A DNA stretch of 59,348 bases from JBFWYO01 sp050186335 (GTDB lineage Bacteria; Pseudomonadota; Alphaproteobacteria; Bin65). Position 1 is the stretch's first letter; each line of letters starts with the position of its first letter. The notes under the pieces are model-generated. The model worked only from the letters and a program-made list of their open reading frames with translations, searched no databases and was not told the DNA's origin. The stretch spans positions 1-59,348 of the forward strand of contig JBFWYO010000016.1 in the NCBI GenBank assembly GCA_050186335.1, written 5' to 3'. Shown piece after piece: positions 39,230 through 47,800 of the stretch. The position numbers were made by a program, and so were the translations under genes.

Positions 39230-40381
39230 ATGAACCTAGTGGAAAAGACCGCTGCGATCGACGTGGCCCGGCTGCAAATGCCCGGAAAGCCCAGCCTGGT
39301 CGGCATGAGCCGCGACGAGCTGGCCGCCTTGGTGGCCGGGCTGGGCGAGCCCGCGTTCCGCGCCAAGCAGATCTGGCACTGGATCTACCACCGGGGCGCG
39401 ACCTCGTTCGAACAGATGACCACCCTGGCCAAATCCTGCCGCGCCAAGCTGGACGCCGCCTATACGCTGGACCGGCCGCACGCCCAGAAAGACCTTCAAT
39501 CGTTCGACGGCACGCGCAAATGGCTGCTGCGCTTCGGCGACGGCAACGAGGCCGAGTGCGTGCACATTCCCGACAGCGAACGCGGCACCTTGTGCATTTC
39601 CTCGCAGGTCGGCTGCACGTTGACGTGCAAATTCTGTCACACCGGGACGCAAAAACTCGTCCGCAACCTGTCGGCGGCCGAGATCGTCGGCCAGCTGATC
39701 GTGGCGCGCGACGCCATGCACGAGTGGCCGACGCCCGGCGAGGGCGCGCGCGACGACCGCGAGATCACCAACATCGTCATGATGGGGATGGGCGAACCGC
39801 TGTTCAATTTCGACAACGTGGCGAAGGCGCTCAAGATCGTCATGGACCCGGAAGGCATGGCGATCAGCAAGCGCAAGATCACGCTCTCGACCGCCGGCGT
39901 GGTGCCGATGATGCAGCGCTGCGGCGTCGAACTGGGCGTAAACTTGGCGGTGTCGCTGCACGCGGTGACCGACGAGATCCGCGACGTGATCGTGCCGATC
40001 AACAAGAAATATCCGATCAAGGAACTGCTGCAGGCGTGCCGCGACTATCCGGGCGTGCACAACGCGCGGCGCATCACGTTCGAGTACGTGATGCTGAAAG
40101 GCGTCAACGACAGCCTGGCCGACGCGCGCCAGCTCGCCCGCCTGCTCAAGCACATTCCGGCCAAGGTCAATCTGATCCCGTTCAACGCCTGGCCGGGCGC
40201 GCCGTTCGAGTGTTCCGAGGAGGAGCAGATCGAAAAATTCGCCGACCTCGTGGTCAGCCTCGGCATCACGGCGACCGTCCGCACCCCGCGCGGCCGCGAC
40301 ATCATGGCGGCGTGCGGCCAGCTCAAGAGCGAGAGCGAGCGGGTCAGGAAGAGCGCGGGCGCGAAGCCGGCGGCCGGGTGA
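39230..40381 (+). CDS. rlmN: 23S rRNA/tRNA adenine-C2 methyltransferase RlmN
   Basis: A 383-residue radical-SAM enzyme that methylates C2 of A2503 in 23S rRNA and of A37 in some tRNAs. The cluster motif CTLTCKFC gives Cys129, Cys133 and Cys136. MMGMGEPLFN is the SAM-binding GGE-like segment, and Cys362 in AACGQL is the C-terminal catalytic cysteine. ATG at 39230 (MNLVEKTAAID) begins the alphaproteobacterial N-terminus. The last 73 bases recur at 40981 (71 of 73 identical) and a diverged copy lies at 42547, so this 3' end looks like an integration site that was restored. Confidence 0.95.
   Translation: MNLVEKTAAIDVARLQMPGKPSLVGMSRDELAALVAGLGEPAFRAKQIWHWIYHRGATSFEQMTTLAKSCRAKLDAAYTLDRPHAQKDLQSFDGTRKWLLRFGDGNEAECVHIPDSERGTLCISSQVGCTLTCKFCHTGTQKLVRNLSAAEIVGQLIVARDAMHEWPTPGEGARDDREITNIVMMGMGEPLFNFDNVAKALKIVMDPEGMAISKRKITLSTAGVVPMMQRCGVELGVNLAVSLHAVTDEIRDVIVPINKKYPIKELLQACRDYPGVHNARRITFEYVMLKGVNDSLADARQLARLLKHIPAKVNLIPFNAWPGAPFECSEEEQIEKFADLVVSLGITATVRTPRGRDIMAACGQLKSESERVRKSAGAKPAAG
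40298..40370 (+). repeat. rlmN 3'-end direct repeat, copy A (in rlmN)
   Basis: GACATCATGGCGG to GCGAAGCCGG, coding for DIMAACGQLKSESERVRKS and on to AKP. This is the in-gene copy. It matches copy B at 71 of 73 positions; the two differences are GCGTGC/GCATGC and GGCCAG/GGGCAG. Interpreted as an attachment-site core. Confidence 0.8.
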
Positions 40382-40620
40382 AGCCTCACACCGCGACGAT
40401 GCCTGCGGTTTCGCCGCCGAACTTCCGCGACCGCGCCCGAGCCTATAGTTAACGCACCGAACCGGCGAACTCGAACGCCGAGATTGACCGCCGAACATGG
40501 ATTCGGCGGCGGCGGTGCTGTATTCTGCGATTTGTTTGAGTATTACGCCCAGGACCGGCGGGAAGAGCAGGTACACGCGAATAAGTGCGTAGCAAGCCGT
40601 TCATCTGTCACGAGGAACCC
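40382..40620. other. Intergenic region between rlmN and the DUF1508 gene
   Basis: No gene is evident. A short inverted repeat CGCCGAA / TTCGGCG lies at 40489-40508. The region just before 40621 (CATCTGTCACGAGGAACCC) supplies the ribosome site of the DUF1508 gene. If copies A and B mark an insertion, this is its left end. Confidence 0.4.
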
Positions 40621-40791
40621 ATGACCTATTACATGTACAAGGATGCCAACAATCAATGGCGCTGGCGGCTCGAGGCGACAAACAACAAGATCATCGCCAA
40701 TTGCGGCGAGGGCTACCACAACAAGGCGGATTGCCTGCACGGGATCGAGCTTGTGCAAGGCAGCAAGAAGGCGCCGGTCCGCGAGGTTTAG
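40621..40791 (+). CDS. Small DUF1508 (YegP-like) domain protein
   Basis: A 56-residue single-repeat protein of the DUF1508/YegP type: YYMYKDANNQWRWRLEATNNKIIANCGEGYHNKADCLHGIELV matches the usual F-x-Y-K-D-G-W-RW-L-A-NG-I-I-A-SGE-Y-K-C-GI-x-V pattern. The frame is open 12 codons upstream, but GAGGAACCC precedes the ATG at 40621. Function is unknown; many relatives sit in accessory DNA. It lies between copies A and B of the rlmN 3'-end repeat. Confidence 0.82.
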   Translation: MTYYMYKDANNQWRWRLEATNNKIIANCGEGYHNKADCLHGIELVQGSKKAPVREV

Positions 40792-40980
40792 TGACAGATG
40801 GAGTTCGCCCCACGCGCGTCGGCCGGCTTTGGCAAACTCCGGTCAAGATGAACTTGAATCCGTTTAATTCTTGGCTGAACGCGCAGCTCGAAGGCGCTTA
40901 CTGAATGTTGGCCAATACGTTCGCCTACCTCGTGGCCGCCTTTGCCATTACCTCGGCCGTCCCAACATGCGCGCTGCTGA

Positions 40981-41053
40981 GACATCATGGCGGCATGCGG
41001 GCAGCTCAAGAGCGAGAGCGAGCGGGTCAGGAAGAGCGCGGGCGCGAAGCCGG
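40981..41053 (+). repeat. rlmN 3'-end direct repeat, copy B
   Basis: Second copy of the rlmN terminal sequence, 71 of 73 bases identical to copy A, in the same orientation. Read in the rlmN frame it gives DIMAACGQLKSESERVRKS, then AGAKPAPD and a stop at 41062-41064, and it is preceded directly by an in-frame TGA. It therefore has the structure of a detached gene end. It lies about 170 bases before the TIR-like gene. Confidence 0.85.
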
Positions 41054-41223
41054 CTCCAGATTGAGCTCCTGAAAAGCTGCGATGCTTCCAAGAATCGTTG
41101 ACACACAGCGTGGGGCGTCGGTGGCGTTCGAGGGTCTAGTTTAATCGCTGTAGATTGCTCTCCCTCGAAAGCAAATGCATATTTGTGCTCCAGAAAGTGG
41201 TGAAAACGAACTGGTCTCGGTCA

Positions 41224-42534
41224 ATGGCACGAACACTTTTTTACTCCTGGCAAAGCGATCATCACGCTTCAGTAAACCGCTCATTTATTGAAGACGCGAT
41301 CAGGAAGGCACTTGCAGTTCGCAAAAAAGCACTTGAGATCGAATCGCCCGATCGCGAGAGGAGCGCCGATTCAAAGTTGACGTTGGACAAAGATACGTTG
41401 AACGTCCCCGGCACGCCAGACATCACGGGCGAAATTTTTCGAAAGATAGATAACTGCACAATTTTTCTTGCAGATATTTCTTTCGTTGCTCAATCAGACG
41501 GTGGCCGACATACGCCAAATCCTAATGTCTTAATTGAATATGGATATGCTCGCGCTCGACTGGGCTTCGAAAGAATTATTTTGGTAATGAATACGGCGTT
41601 CGGCGAATGTGGAGAATGGTCGCAAAATCTTCCGTTTGACCTTAGGGGTGTTCGACGCCCAATTTCGTACCATTTGTCGCCGAGCACGGCCGAGAAAGCA
41701 AAGAGCGACGTTAAAGACGAACTGATCAAAGCATTGGCCAACGCCATAAATCTAGTATTGGAAAATGCCCCCTCAATCAAGCTACCGCAGATACTGTTTG
41801 ACGCGCAGGAGCCCGCCAGCCGCGCTTCAAGTTGCTTTAATGAAAATGACGAGGTTCTAGATTTGCGGGGAGATTGGCTCAGTGATCCGCATGATCCAAT
41901 AAAATGGAAAGACGGACCGCAGATGTTCCTTCGGGTCATCCCCTCAAAACATCCAAATTCCTATACGTCGTTGCAGCTGACAGAACTCATGCAGCAGAGC
42001 GGCAAAATTGCGCCCTTTGACGTACCTGACGCACTGTTTATAAAAGGAAATAAATTTGGTGCTGTAGTTGCGTCACATGTCGATCTGAGCGCAAAGACCG
42101 TTAGAAATGTTTCACAGATATTTCGTAACGGCGAGGTATGGGGTATCGATGGACGTTCACTCGATCACAAGGTCGTGCCTCGAGATTTTGAAGAACGATA
42201 CTGCAATAAACTACAGCAATATTTGCAGTTTATTTTGGCGGACTTGAGATTAAAGCCTCCATTGAAAATTATCGTCGGCATGACCGGAATTCGTGGGTAC
42301 AAAATTGCGCTTCCCAACCCTCCCGCAGACAAGCAGTGGGGCCACCCGACGGGAATTGTCGGAGATTGTGTGGTCGACCAGCTTATCGATGAAGTTATTG
42401 TCATGGATGCGGATTCCGGAAATTCAAAGCCGTTGAAAAATTTCTTTGACAAATTATGGGGTGAATTTCAGCACGAGAGGCCGCTTTTCTTACCCGATTG
42501 CATAATTCCCGCGTTACGAACGTTTGCATCATAG
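41224..42534 (+). CDS. TIR-like domain protein, predicted defence effector
   Basis: A 436-residue protein with two parts. The N-terminal 180 residues have a TIR-like pattern: TLFYSWQSDHHASVNRSFIEDA, DITGEIFRKIDNCTIFLADIS, then NPNVLIEYGYARARLGFERIILVMN with an acidic residue in the IEYGYA helix, as in bacterial TIR-like nucleotide-binding or NADase domains. Residues about 210-436 match nothing I recognise; segments include LRVIPSKHPNSYTSLQLTEL and SQIFRNGEVWGID. Composition is much more AT-rich than the chromosome. The frame is open to 41155 but MARTLFYS at 41224 begins the domain. It is flanked by copies B and C of the rlmN 3' end. Confidence 0.7.
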   Translation: MARTLFYSWQSDHHASVNRSFIEDAIRKALAVRKKALEIESPDRERSADSKLTLDKDTLNVPGTPDITGEIFRKIDNCTIFLADISFVAQSDGGRHTPNPNVLIEYGYARARLGFERIILVMNTAFGECGEWSQNLPFDLRGVRRPISYHLSPSTAEKAKSDVKDELIKALANAINLVLENAPSIKLPQILFDAQEPASRASSCFNENDEVLDLRGDWLSDPHDPIKWKDGPQMFLRVIPSKHPNSYTSLQLTELMQQSGKIAPFDVPDALFIKGNKFGAVVASHVDLSAKTVRNVSQIFRNGEVWGIDGRSLDHKVVPRDFEERYCNKLQQYLQFILADLRLKPPLKIIVGMTGIRGYKIALPNPPADKQWGHPTGIVGDCVVDQLIDEVIVMDADSGNSKPLKNFFDKLWGEFQHERPLFLPDCIIPALRTFAS

Positions 42535-42546
42535 AAGCTGACGTGT

Positions 42547-42636
42547 GGCCGCGACATTATGGCCTCAAGCGGGCAAATCAAGAGCAAGAGTGAGCGGATA
42601 ATGAAGGGTGCGGTGAAACCGGCGAGGACTTCATAG
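42547..42636 (+). repeat. rlmN 3'-end direct repeat, copy C (diverged)
   Basis: Third copy of the rlmN terminus in the same orientation. It matches copy A at 51 of the first 66 bases. Translated in frame it reads GRDIMASSGQIKSKSERIMK, then GAVKPARTS and a TAG at 42634-42636. The catalytic cysteine codon of rlmN is replaced by a serine codon. It begins 12 bases after the TIR-like gene's stop. Confidence 0.75.
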
Positions 42637-42661
42637 ATATCCGTAGCAATAGGACATGGAA

Positions 42662-43288
42662 TTAGTCGCGCAGGGATATCGTTTCGTTTGTTGCGGTAAT
42701 CCGCTCTTCATTTGTCATTATGGTAAGAACGTGCTTTCTTAGTTTCTCGAATAGTGCATTGATTTCATCGAGTTCCAGACTTCTTGCTCCCCCGTCAATT
42801 GTACTGAATGCGATATCGTCGACATGCGACTTTCCGACCGGCCTATTCGTGGGTATCGGATAGCGACCAGCCCACACACCAAAGTTCGTAAGTTTCCGCA
42901 TAATCTCTTCCTCGCGGGGAGAAAGAGTTACGTTCGCGCGCTCTGCCAACTTCAGTAGGTTGTGTATTCGTAAAGACTTATCGAGTTGTTCTTGTGAAAC
43001 AAGACAGGAGGCCTCTTTCACGATACGTGCCTTCAGTAAATTCTCGATTGCAAAGGCGAACAACATATAACTCGTGCGGGGCAGGTTCTTAGATTTTTCA
43101 AATACTTCAGGAAGTACATCGTCGTTGAAGTCAGCGCTCATGAACGCCTGCTGCCCTTCAAGCCATTTGCAGTTTAACAAGTCTGCCGATCTCTTAAGCC
43201 AATCAGCAACGATAACCCATTGTGCCGAGCTTTGCCCGACGGCTTCATAGTTTGCTGCCCAATTCTCATCAGTAATTTCGAAAGGCAT
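42662..43288 (-). CDS. HEPN-like protein of unknown function
   Basis: A 208-residue AT-rich gene oriented against its left neighbours. The helical centre YMLFAFAIENLLKARIV, then LRIHNLLKLAERANVTLSP and FGVWAGRYPIPTN resembles HEPN-type (nucleotidyltransferase-associated or abortive-infection) proteins, in which a YxxA-ExLLKA helix and a H-x-L-L helix pair. A strict RNase motif R-x4-6-H is not clear. No partner gene is adjacent. It lies just beyond copy C of the rlmN repeat and shares the low GC of the TIR-like gene, so it probably belongs to the same or a neighbouring island. Confidence 0.55.
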   Translation of the reverse strand: MPFEITDENWAANYEAVGQSSAQWVIVADWLKRSADLLNCKWLEGQQAFMSADFNDDVLPEVFEKSKNLPRTSYMLFAFAIENLLKARIVKEASCLVSQEQLDKSLRIHNLLKLAERANVTLSPREEEIMRKLTNFGVWAGRYPIPTNRPVGKSHVDDIAFSTIDGGARSLELDEINALFEKLRKHVLTIMTNEERITATNETISLRD

Positions 43289-43312
43289 TCTCTAAACGCA
43301 CCTCTATTGTAA

Positions 43313-44446
43313 CTATGAGTGGCTATTTCGTGGCGCTTCTACCCCGCTCACATTGAACGCCGCCACCGGCCGGTGGAAGCCCTTGAGCGACAGTTCGCCG
43401 AGCGGGACCAATTCGGCATGCGCATCGACGGCGGCGCACACCTTGCTGTCTATAAGGATTTGCCCGTCCTTGGCTTCACCGCACAGGCGGGCGGCCAGAT
43501 TCGCAACCGTGCCGATCGCCGCGTAATCGCGCCTGCCTTCGAAACCGATCTGGCCCAGCGTGGCGTAGCCGTGGGCGATGCCGATGCCGAAGCCGAGCGT
43601 AAAGCCGCGCTTGCTCCATTGCGCCAGCAGTTCGCGCAGCGCCGCCTGCATGTCGACCGCCATCCGAACCGCGCGCAGGCACGGATCGGCGCATGGGATC
43701 GGATCGTTGAACACGATCATCAGCCCGTCGCCGACGAAGCGTTCCAGTGTGCCTTCGGAGGCGAAGATCAGCGCGCCGAGCCTGCGGTGGTATTCGTCCA
43801 GCACATCCATCACGTCTTCGGGCGCAGCGGTTTCGGCGAACGCGGTGAAGCCGCGCAGATCGCAGAACACTAGCGTCACCTCGCGCCGGTGACTCTTCAG
43901 GATGCCCTCGTCGCCCGAAGCCAGAATGCTGTCCGCGATCTGCGGCGCCAGGAAGCGCTTCAGGCGGCCCATGCGCTCGAGCTCGGTGAGCTGGCTGGCG
44001 ACGCGCTGTTCGAGCGTGCGGTTCCAGTCCGCCAGTTCGGCGGCCTGCGCCTGGACCCGGTCGTGCAGACTTTTGAGACGCAGGATCGACCGGACCCGGG
44101 CCAGCAGCGCGGCATGATCGATCGGCTTGGTCAGGTATTCGTCGGCGCCCGCATCGAGCCCGGCGACGATATCCTTGGAATCGGATTTGGCGGTGACCAG
44201 AATGATCGGCATGAACGGCAGCGACGCATCGGCGCGCAGCCGGCGGCACACCTCGAACCCGTCGAGCTTCGGCATCATGACATCGAGCAGGATCAGATCC
44301 GGCCGCTCGCGCCGCGCGACCTCGATCGCTTCCTCGCCGTCGGCCGCCTCGATGGTCGCATAGCCGTGCGCGCCCAGGCGCGTGGTCAGGATGTCGCGGT
44401 TGGTCGCGCTGTCGTCGACCACCAGGATGCGCGCCGTCTCGCTCAA
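43313..44446 (-). CDS. Response regulator with class III nucleotide cyclase domain
   Basis: A 377-residue output protein. Residues 1 to about 122 are a receiver domain (LVVDDSATNRD, phospho-acceptor Asp in LILLDVMMPKLDGFE, Lys in YLTKPID). A coiled coil follows (about 125-165). The class III cyclase domain has metal-binding Asp in VFCDLRGFTAF and FVGDGLMIVF, and the transition-state Asn/Arg in VANLAARL. The substrate-specifying segment reads DYAAIGT, with alanine where Asp or Thr is usual, so ATP versus GTP preference is uncertain. It overlaps the upstream regulator gene by 4 bases and is last in the operon. Confidence 0.9.
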   Translation of the reverse strand: MSETARILVVDDSATNRDILTTRLGAHGYATIEAADGEEAIEVARRERPDLILLDVMMPKLDGFEVCRRLRADASLPFMPIILVTAKSDSKDIVAGLDAGADEYLTKPIDHAALLARVRSILRLKSLHDRVQAQAAELADWNRTLEQRVASQLTELERMGRLKRFLAPQIADSILASGDEGILKSHRREVTLVFCDLRGFTAFAETAAPEDVMDVLDEYHRRLGALIFASEGTLERFVGDGLMIVFNDPIPCADPCLRAVRMAVDMQAALRELLAQWSKRGFTLGFGIGIAHGYATLGQIGFEGRRDYAAIGTVANLAARLCGEAKDGQILIDSKVCAAVDAHAELVPLGELSLKGFHRPVAAFNVSGVEAPRNSHS

Positions 44447-44844
44447 GGTGCCGCTTTCCCCGGGGCGGGCCCGGAATCCTGCGGCAGGAATCTGCGGATC
44501 GCGGCGAGCAGTTGGCGCGGGCTGTAGGGCTTGGTCACGTACGCGTCGCAGCCGGCCGCGCGCGCCTTGGTTTCGTCGCCGCTGAGCGCATAGGACGTGA
44601 CCACGATGATCGGGATCGATTTGAGCGCCGGAATCGCCTTGATCCGGCGCGTCGCCTCGTAGCCGTCCATGACCGGCAATTGGATGTCCATCAGGATCAG
44701 ATCGGGCTTGTGCGCCTCGGCCATCTCAATGGCCGCCTGGCCGTTATCGGCCTCGACCAATTCGATGCCGACGCTGCCCAAAAGATCGCGCAGGATCTGT
44801 TTGTTGTCTTCTTGGTCTTCGACGACGAGGATGCGATGGGTCAT
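44443..44844 (-). CDS. Single-domain response regulator (CheY/DivK-like)
   Basis: A 133-residue receiver-only protein. The acidic pocket (VVEDQEDN), phospho-acceptor Asp in LILMDIQLPVMDGYEATRRIK, switch Thr in VVTSYALSGDE and Lys in AYVTKPYSP are intact. It resembles DivK-type regulators that shuttle phosphate or act by protein contact. It overlaps both the kinase gene before it and the cyclase gene after it by 4 bases, so the three are made as one unit. Confidence 0.92.
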   Translation of the reverse strand: MTHRILVVEDQEDNKQILRDLLGSVGIELVEADNGQAAIEMAEAHKPDLILMDIQLPVMDGYEATRRIKAIPALKSIPIIVVTSYALSGDETKARAAGCDAYVTKPYSPRQLLAAIRRFLPQDSGPAPGKAAP

Positions 44845-47800
44845 GCGGCGGTCACTTGCTTTTCGACGTTGACGGGCACGGTGAAGAAGAAGGTCGACCC
44901 CTGGCCGACGACCGAATCGACCCAGATGCGGCCGCCGTGCATTTCGACGATGCGTTTGGAGATCGACAGGCCGAGGCCCGTGCCGCCCTTCTTGCGCGTG
45001 CTGGAACTATCGACCTGCTGAAATTCGCCGAAGATGCGCGTCAGGTCGGCCTCGGCCACGCCGGGGCCGGTGTCGCGCACGGCGACTGTGAAGACACCGT
45101 CCGATGCGGATACCCCGACGCCGACTTCGCCCTTCTCGGTGAACTTGATCGCGTTGCCGACCAGATTGAGCAGCACCTGCGCGATGCGACGCTCGTCGCC
45201 GTGGGCCAGCGGCAAATCGGCAGGCAAGTCGGTCTTAAGCGCGAGGTTCTTCTCGGCCGCGAGCGCTTCGACGGCGCTCAGCACGTTCACCACGACGTCC
45301 TTGATCGCGTAATCCACCAGCGAGAGCTGCAACTGGCCGGCTTCGATCTTCGACAGATCGAGCACGTCGTTGATCAGGCCGAGCAGGTGCTTGCCGTTGC
45401 TCTGCACGCGTTCGAGCACCGTGCGGGCCTTCTCCGGCATCTCGCCGTAGATGTTGTCGAGGATCAATTCGGTATAGCCGAGAATGGCGTTGAGCGGCGT
45501 GCGCAGCTCATGGCTCATGTTGGCGAGGAATTGCGATTTGTGCTGGCTGGCGACCTCGATCTGGCGGCTCTTCTCCTCGATCTCGGAGAACAGCCGGGCG
45601 TTCTGGATCGCCAGCACGGATTGCGCGGCGAAGGTTTCGAGCAGGCGTATGTCGGCATCCGGAAACAGCCCGGGCTTGCGGCGGCGCACGACCAGCGCGC
45701 CGACGATCCGGTCGGGCCGCAGCAGCGGCACCACGAGCAGGCCGCGGAAGCCGGCGGCGCGGATTTGCGCGTGCACCTGCGCGGTCCGGTCTTCGCGCAG
45801 ATCCGGCACCTGCAGCGCGCGGCGCTGTTCGGCAGCCTGGCCGACGATGGTTTCGCCCTTGCCGATGCGCTGGGCGCGGATCGCAGCGGTCACGGCCGCA
45901 TCCAACCCGTGGGTCGCGCGGAGGCGGAACTCCTGCCGATGCTGGCTGAACACATAGATGGCGCCCGCGTCGGTATTCGAGATCTGCACCGCCTTGGCAA
46001 CGATGGTGGTGAGCACGGTCTGCAGATCGAGCGTCGAATTGACCGCGTGGCTGACTTCGCCGAGCGCGCGCAATTCCTCGACCGAGCGGGCCAATTCGGC
46101 GCTGCGTTCGCGCAGTTCGTTGAGCAGGCGGGTGTTCTCGATTGCGATCACCGCCTGGCGCGCGAAGCTGGTCACCAGATCGATCTGCTTGTCGGTGAAC
46201 GGGCGCAGTTCCTGACGGTAGATGCTGAACGCGCCGATCAGCTTGTCATCCTTGAGCATGGGCACGATGACGAGCGACCGCACCCCGCCAAGCTCGACCG
46301 AAGCGATGCGACCGGGTTCGTGTTCGGTGTAGGCGCGATCCGCCCGCGTGTCGGCCACATGCACCGGCTGCCGGGTCACGACGGCCCGGCCCAACGCGGT
46401 GTCCGGGGGCCAGACGCGCGGCACAGCGAGATAGTCGGCGAAGGCCGGCGGCACGCCGAGCGACGAGATCGAGCGGAAAACACCGTCGGCATAATCGAAC
46501 AAGACGCCGAATTTGGCCTCGCAGATGCGCGTCGCGTTGGTCAGCATGGCCTGGAACGTCGGCTCCAGTTCGCCCGACGAACTGGAAATCACGCCGAGGA
46601 CGTCGCTGATCGCGGTCTGGTATTCGAGCGATTCGGAGAGCTCGCGCGTGCGCGCCTGGACTTCGTCGAACAATCGCACGTTCTCGATCGCGATCACCGC
46701 CTGGTCGGCGAACGTACTGACGAGGTCGATCTGCTTTTCGGTGAAAGCCTGGACGATCGTCCGCGCCAGAAAAATGGCGCCGATGACCTGCCCTTCGCGC
46801 ATCAGCGGGACGCCCAGACAGGAACGGTATCGGCCGCGCCGCCGCATTTCGACGTGCGCGTACTCCGGATCGGCCAATACGTCGAGCAGGCAGACGACCC
46901 GCTTCTCGACCGCTACGCGGCCCACGACAGAACCGCGCTCGGCGTCGAGCGGATGTTCCTTCAGGAACTTGAAAAACTCGGGATCGGTATTGGTCGCCGC
47001 GAGCGGGTGATACTTTTCGTCCGCTCCAAGCTTAAAAATAACCGCCCATTCCGATTGGCACAGCCGCGCCGCCGTCGTCACGATGGTATCCATTACCGGT
47101 TGGATGTCGAATTTCGATTGGCTGATGACGCCGAGCACTTCGCTGGTCGCGGTCTGGCGCTCAAGGGCTTCGGTCACTTCGCGCGTGCGCGCTTGCACCT
47201 CCTCGAACAGCCGAACGTTCTCGATCGCGATCACCGCCTGGTCCGCGAAGGTGGTGATCAGCTCGATCTGCTTGTCGGCGAACGGCTCGACGACGGTTCG
47301 CGCCAGGATGATGACGCCGAGCAGCGTGCCTTCGCGGATCAGCGGCACGCCGAGCACGGTGCGTTGCCGGCCGATGCGCTGCCACTCGGGATGGCTGAAC
47401 TCCGGATCCTTCAGGATATCGAAAACATGAACTGTGTCGCGCACCAGCGCCACGCGCCCGGCTACCGAGCTGCGGTCGATGGCGACCGGATGCTTCGAGA
47501 GGTATTCGATGTGCGCCGAATCGACCTGATTGGCCGCCGCGACGCTGCAATGCTCGCCCGACACGCGGAAGATCATCGCGTATTCTGCGCGACACAGCCG
47601 TGCCGCGGTTTGCACGATGGTATCGAGCACCGGCTGCAGTTCAGTCGCCGACCGGCTGATCACGCCGAGCACCTCGCTGGTCGCGGTCTGGCGCTCGAGC
47701 GCCTCATTTGTCTCGTTGAACAGGCGCGAATTCTCGATGGCGATCACCGCTTGGTCGGCGAATGTCTTCAGGAGCGCGATCTCTTTCTCGGAAAACGTGC

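Noticed and set aside
40298..42636. CRISPR-like array from the three rlmN-end repeats
   Set aside because: Only three copies, spaced 610 bases or more apart, coding in frame with rlmN; this fits attachment-site duplication, not a CRISPR.
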